64,000 nucleotides of DNA, taken from Streptomyces sp. HNM0575 (GTDB lineage Bacteria; Actinomycetota; Actinomycetes; Streptomycetales; Streptomycetaceae). A model generated the notes under the pieces. That model ran no database searches. It saw nothing but the letters and a program-made list of their open reading frames with translations, and had not been told where the DNA came from. The stretch lies in contig NZ_JAASAG010000001.1 of NCBI RefSeq assembly GCF_012726265.1, positions 682,001-746,000 of the forward strand, given 5' to 3'. Both the position numbers and the translations under genes were made by a program. This document shows positions 61,232-64,000 of this stretch, in pieces; the stretch's first letter is position 1; each line of letters opens with the position of its first letter.

Positions 61232-62473
61232 ATGCGGCATTTCGGTCATCTCGCGCCCGAGGAGCGGCGCGGGCTCTTCCAGCATGAGCCCGCCGAGTTC
61301 ACCTCGGAGTCCCCGGGCCGCACGCTCGCCACCGCGCTCGGCGCCACCCTCTACTGCCCCGCCACGCGCGGCGGCCTCGCCGACGACGTGCGAAAGCAGA
61401 ACCGGCGGGGCGTGGTGTCCATGGTGCTGTGCCTGGAGGACTCCATAAGCGACGCGGACGTGAGCGCGGCCGAGACCAATCTGGTGCGGCAGTTCGAGCA
61501 GTTGGCGGACGGGGGCGCGGGTGTCCCCGCGAACGAGATCCCGCTGCTGTTCATAAGGGTCCGTGAGCCGGCGCAGATCATGGACCTGGTGGTGCGGCTG
61601 GGTCCGGCGGCGGCGCTGCTGTCGGGGTTCGTGCTGCCCAAGTTCACCGAGGAGCGGGGCATTCCGTTCCTGGAGGCGCTGGGGGAGGCCGAATCGGCCG
61701 CGGGGCGGCGGCTGTTCGCGATGCCCGTACTGGAGTCGCCCGAGCTGATGCATCTGGAGACGCGTGCCGGGACGCTCGCGGGCATCGCCCGTACCGTCGA
61801 CAAGTACCGGGAGCGGGTGCTCGCGCTGCGACTCGGGGTGACGGACTTCTGCTCCGCGTACGGGCTGCGGCGCACCCCCGAGATGACCGCCTACGACGTG
61901 CAGCTCGTCGCGTCCGTCATCGGGGACGTGGTGAACGTGCTGGGCCGCGCCGACGGCACGGGCTACACGGTGACGGGACCGGTGTGGGAGTACTTCCGGC
62001 TCCAGGAGCGGATGTTCAAGCCCCAGCTGCGGCAGAGCATCTTCACCGGGCGGGCCGAGGAGCTGCGTACGGCACTCATCGACCACGACATGGACGGACT
62101 GCTGCGCGAGATCGAACTCGACCGCGTCAACGGGCTTCAGGGCAAGACCTGCATCCACCCCTCGCATGTGCTGCCGGTGCACGCGCTGTCCGTGGTGAGC
62201 CTGGAGGAGTTCAGCGACGCGACGGACATCCTGCGGCCCGAGCGCAGTGGCGGCGGTGTTGTGCGATCCGCGTACACGAACAAGATGAACGAGGTGAAGC
62301 CGCACCGTGCGTGGGCGGAGCGCACCCTGCTGCGCGCGGAGCTGTTCGGCGTGGCACGTGAGGGCGTCGGCTTCGTCGATCTGCTGGCGGCGGGTGCGCG
62401 GGCGGTCGGGAAACCGGCGGGAGAGGGCGCGGGAGCGGGAGCGGGAGCCGGAGAGGGACGGGTGAAGGCATGA
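61232..62473 (+). CDS. HpcH/HpaI (CitE-like) aldolase of the Ter biosynthetic branch
   Basis: 413 aa, longer than CitE (~290). TIM-barrel C-C lyase: TLYCPATRGGLADD, VLCLEDSISDADV (acidic, CoA/metal region), VLPKFTEERG, MPVLESPELMH (metal Glu), LRLGVTDFCSAYGLRR. C-terminal KTCIHPSHV and an Ala/Gly-rich end. In Ter gene neighbourhoods this enzyme accompanies a PRTase_2-TRSP protein, as here: its stop overlaps the next start by 4 nt (ATGA). Substrate unknown. An ATG at 61208 is an alternative start. Confidence 0.85.
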   Translation: MRHFGHLAPEERRGLFQHEPAEFTSESPGRTLATALGATLYCPATRGGLADDVRKQNRRGVVSMVLCLEDSISDADVSAAETNLVRQFEQLADGGAGVPANEIPLLFIRVREPAQIMDLVVRLGPAAALLSGFVLPKFTEERGIPFLEALGEAESAAGRRLFAMPVLESPELMHLETRAGTLAGIARTVDKYRERVLALRLGVTDFCSAYGLRRTPEMTAYDVQLVASVIGDVVNVLGRADGTGYTVTGPVWEYFRLQERMFKPQLRQSIFTGRAEELRTALIDHDMDGLLREIELDRVNGLQGKTCIHPSHVLPVHALSVVSLEEFSDATDILRPERSGGGVVRSAYTNKMNEVKPHRAWAERTLLRAELFGVAREGVGFVDLLAAGARAVGKPAGEGAGAGAGAGEGRVKA

Positions 62474-64000
62474 GCGAGCCGGTGCGCGGGGTCGGGGACG
62501 GGACGGGCCGCGCGGGTGCCGGTGCGGGCGGCGGTGACGTCTGCGCCGGTGACGGTGACGGTCAGGGTGACGGCGGGGTGTGGTCCGGCGAGTGGGTCGC
62601 CGAGCGGCTGGACGTGGGGCTGAGCGGCGAGGGCCTGCGGGAGTTGATCGGGCTCGCCCTGCGGCGCAACCCGAAGCGTGCGCATCTGCTCGTCTCACGC
62701 GTACTGGGCAAGCACGTGCCGGAGCGGCCCGGGACCGTCTACGGCGTCGGTCTCCGGCTCGGCCGCCGCGTACGTACGCTGCTGGGCGACGCGCTCGCGG
62801 ACGCCGCCGTCGTGCTCGGCTACGCGGAGACGGCCACGGGGCTGGGGCACAGCGTCGCGGACGGCATCGGCGGCGTCACGTGCCTGCACTCGACCCGGCG
62901 GGCAGTGCCGGGGGTCGCCACCGCCGGAGGTTTCGAGGAGGAGCACAGTCACGCCACCTCCCATCTGCTGCTCCCTGAGGACCCGGGGCTGCTGGAGGGG
63001 GAGGGGCCGCTGGTTCTGGTGGACGACGAGTTCTCCACGGGCCGCACCGTGCGCAACACCATCGCGGCGCTGCACCGGCGCCGTCCCCGCGAGCGGTATG
63101 TGGTCGTGGCGCTCACCGACATGCGGTCGGCCGACGACGCGGCGGCGCTGGAGAAGTTCGCGGCCGAACTCGGCGCGCGCGTGGACGTGGTGGCGCTGGC
63201 GCGCGGCCGCGTCTCACTGCCGCACGACGTGCTGGAGCGGGGGCAGCGGCTCGTGGCGGAAGCGGAGGCGGAGGCGGGAGCCGCGGTGGCGCGGGACTCG
63301 GCGGAGGTCTCGGCGGGGGCCCCGGTCGCCCGGGCCGGGTTGGGCGCGCAGGCCGGTTCGGCGCCGGGTGCCGGGCCGCACGACAGGCCGGATGACAGGC
63401 CGGACGACGGGCCTGCTCCCGTACCGGAGACGGCGGCCGGGCTGCCTCGTACCGCGTGCCCGCAACCCGTGCGGGTGGAGCTCGGCTGGCCGCCGCACCT
63501 GCCGGACGGCGGCAGGCACGGCTTCACCGCGGAGCACCGCGCCCGGCTGGACGCGGCCCTGCCCGGCATGGCCGCGAGGCTGGCCGACGCGCTCCACGCC
63601 GACGGCGCGCTCCCAACCGACGGCACGCTCCACGCCGACGGCGCGCTCCCAACCGACGGCACGCTCCACGCCGACGGCGCGCTCCCAACCGACGGCACGC
63701 TCCACGCCGACGGCCCGCTCCCAACCGACGGCACGCTCCACGCCGACGGCCCGCTCCCAACCGACGGCACGCTCCACGCCGACGGCGCGCTCCCCCCGGA
63801 GGGCACCATCCACGCCGACGGCGCGACCGGTCACGGAGGGCGGGGCGTGGACCGTGCGCCGCGCGTACTCGTGCTGGGCTGCGAGGAGTTGATGTACGTG
63901 CCGCTGCGGCTCGCCGTCGCCCTCGAAGAGCGGCTCGGCGCACGGGCGGACGTGCGGTTCTCCACGACGACGCGTTCTCCCGTGCTCGCCCTGGACGACC
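62470..64000 (+). CDS. PRTase_2-TRSP fusion protein of the Ter system (3' end missing)
   Basis: 510 codons seen, no stop; the gene continues past the window. Gly/Asp-rich leader (1-~37), then a phosphoribosyltransferase domain: GVGLRLGRRVRTLLGDAL, and PRPP-binding motif VLVDDEFSTGRTV at ~182-194. An Ala-rich linker leads to HGFTAEHRARLDAALPGMA, then a 12-residue tandem repeat (375-446), then VLVLGCEELMYVPLRLA and TTTRSPV (499-505), the motif that names the TRSP domain. In Ter loci such proteins are predicted to build a nucleoside-like compound with CitE-like, ATP-grasp and HAD enzymes. Confidence 0.88.
   Translation, partial: MSEPVRGVGDGTGRAGAGAGGGDVCAGDGDGQGDGGVWSGEWVAERLDVGLSGEGLRELIGLALRRNPKRAHLLVSRVLGKHVPERPGTVYGVGLRLGRRVRTLLGDALADAAVVLGYAETATGLGHSVADGIGGVTCLHSTRRAVPGVATAGGFEEEHSHATSHLLLPEDPGLLEGEGPLVLVDDEFSTGRTVRNTIAALHRRRPRERYVVVALTDMRSADDAAALEKFAAELGARVDVVALARGRVSLPHDVLERGQRLVAEAEAEAGAAVARDSAEVSAGAPVARAGLGAQAGSAPGAGPHDRPDDRPDDGPAPVPETAAGLPRTACPQPVRVELGWPPHLPDGGRHGFTAEHRARLDAALPGMAARLADALHADGALPTDGTLHADGALPTDGTLHADGALPTDGTLHADGPLPTDGTLHADGPLPTDGTLHADGALPPEGTIHADGATGHGGRGVDRAPRVLVLGCEELMYVPLRLAVALEERLGARADVRFSTTTRSPVLALDD
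63592..63807 (+). repeat. 36-bp x 6 in-frame minisatellite in the PRTase-TRSP gene
   Basis: Units begin at 63592, 63628, 63664, 63700, 63736 and 63772, with a partial seventh to about 63830. Each codes LHADG(A/P)LPTDGT. Units 1-3 are identical; units 4 and 5 share one GCG-to-CCG change; unit 6 differs at its end. Confidence 0.97.

Noticed and set aside
61109..62698. 529-codon leftward frame over the CitE-like gene
   Set aside because: Antisense shadow; the sense strand has conserved lyase motifs and coupling to the next gene.
63592..63807. CRISPR-like array
   Set aside because: Units are contiguous, with no unique spacers, in frame within a gene; it is a coding minisatellite.

Overview
The window is a 64 kb piece of a very GC-rich actinobacterial chromosome, almost certainly Streptomyces or a close relative. 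Evidence: G/C at nearly all third codon positions, many GTG starts, leaderless promoters, long GC hairpins without U-tracts as terminators, and a gene order that I recall from memory as matching the Streptomyces core chromosome (dnaG, hrdA-type sigma, ABC exporter pair; fasR-fabD-fabH-acpP-fabF next to a DUF3145 gene; aceE, DUF3052, AhpE-type peroxiredoxin, terD, terD, DUF475). No database search was run; every family call is from reading the translations.

Layout. 1-880: 3' part of an FAD-dependent ferredoxin-type reductase. 881-2026: gene-free stretch of degenerate palindrome-bearing repeats. 2027-5632: DNA primase and a principal-type sigma factor. 5697-9376: heterodimeric ABC exporter. 9745-12510: FGGY kinase and a MalY/PatB aminotransferase. 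12689-14388: secreted Cys protein and an HTH/Clp-N operon with a palindromic operator. 14627-14961: tRNA-Met(CAT) and tRNA-Asn(GTT). 15149-17777: YtxH-like protein and the NHEJ pair LigD-polymerase/Ku, divergent with only 30 bp between start codons. 17973-22137: IclR + SMP-30 lactonase, MarR, MDR oxidoreductase and Ohr. 22345-29979: leftward sugar or sugar-acid operon (enolase-superfamily dehydratase, Zn-MDR, unknown barrel-like protein, lipoprotein/ATPase/permease importer). 30159-32921: SGNH hydrolase, DUF3145, beta-hydroxyacid dehydrogenase. 33033-38042: housekeeping type II fatty-acid synthase with its regulator. 38147-41578: pirin, beta-lactamase-like hydrolase, MerR + aldo/keto reductase. 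41763-48182: two paralogous DUF1023-type hydrolases flanking a NarL-type two-component system and a DUF4429 protein. 48496-51785: TetR/MFS efflux pair and a secreted I36-type inhibitor-like protein. 52130-54877: aceE. 55303-64000: stress block (DUF3052, peroxiredoxin, three TerD, TerA-like, DUF475/TerC-like, CitE-like aldolase, PRTase_2-TRSP protein running off the end).

How it works together. The right end is a Ter-type stress module: TerD/TerA calcium-binding proteins, a TerC-like membrane protein, and the first two genes of the linked biosynthetic branch predicted to make an unknown nucleoside-like metabolite. It sits beside redox functions (AhpE, and a candidate oxidative-stress type promoter before terD). 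It is the best candidate for a poorly described system here. A second theme is low-complexity DNA growing inside coding sequences: a 36-bp x 6 in-frame repeat in the PRTase gene, a roughly 60-residue Gly-rich insertion inside a response-regulator receiver domain, a collagen-like leader on its kinase, a 15-bp repeat in the sigma factor, and Gly/Gln/Lys-rich tails elsewhere.
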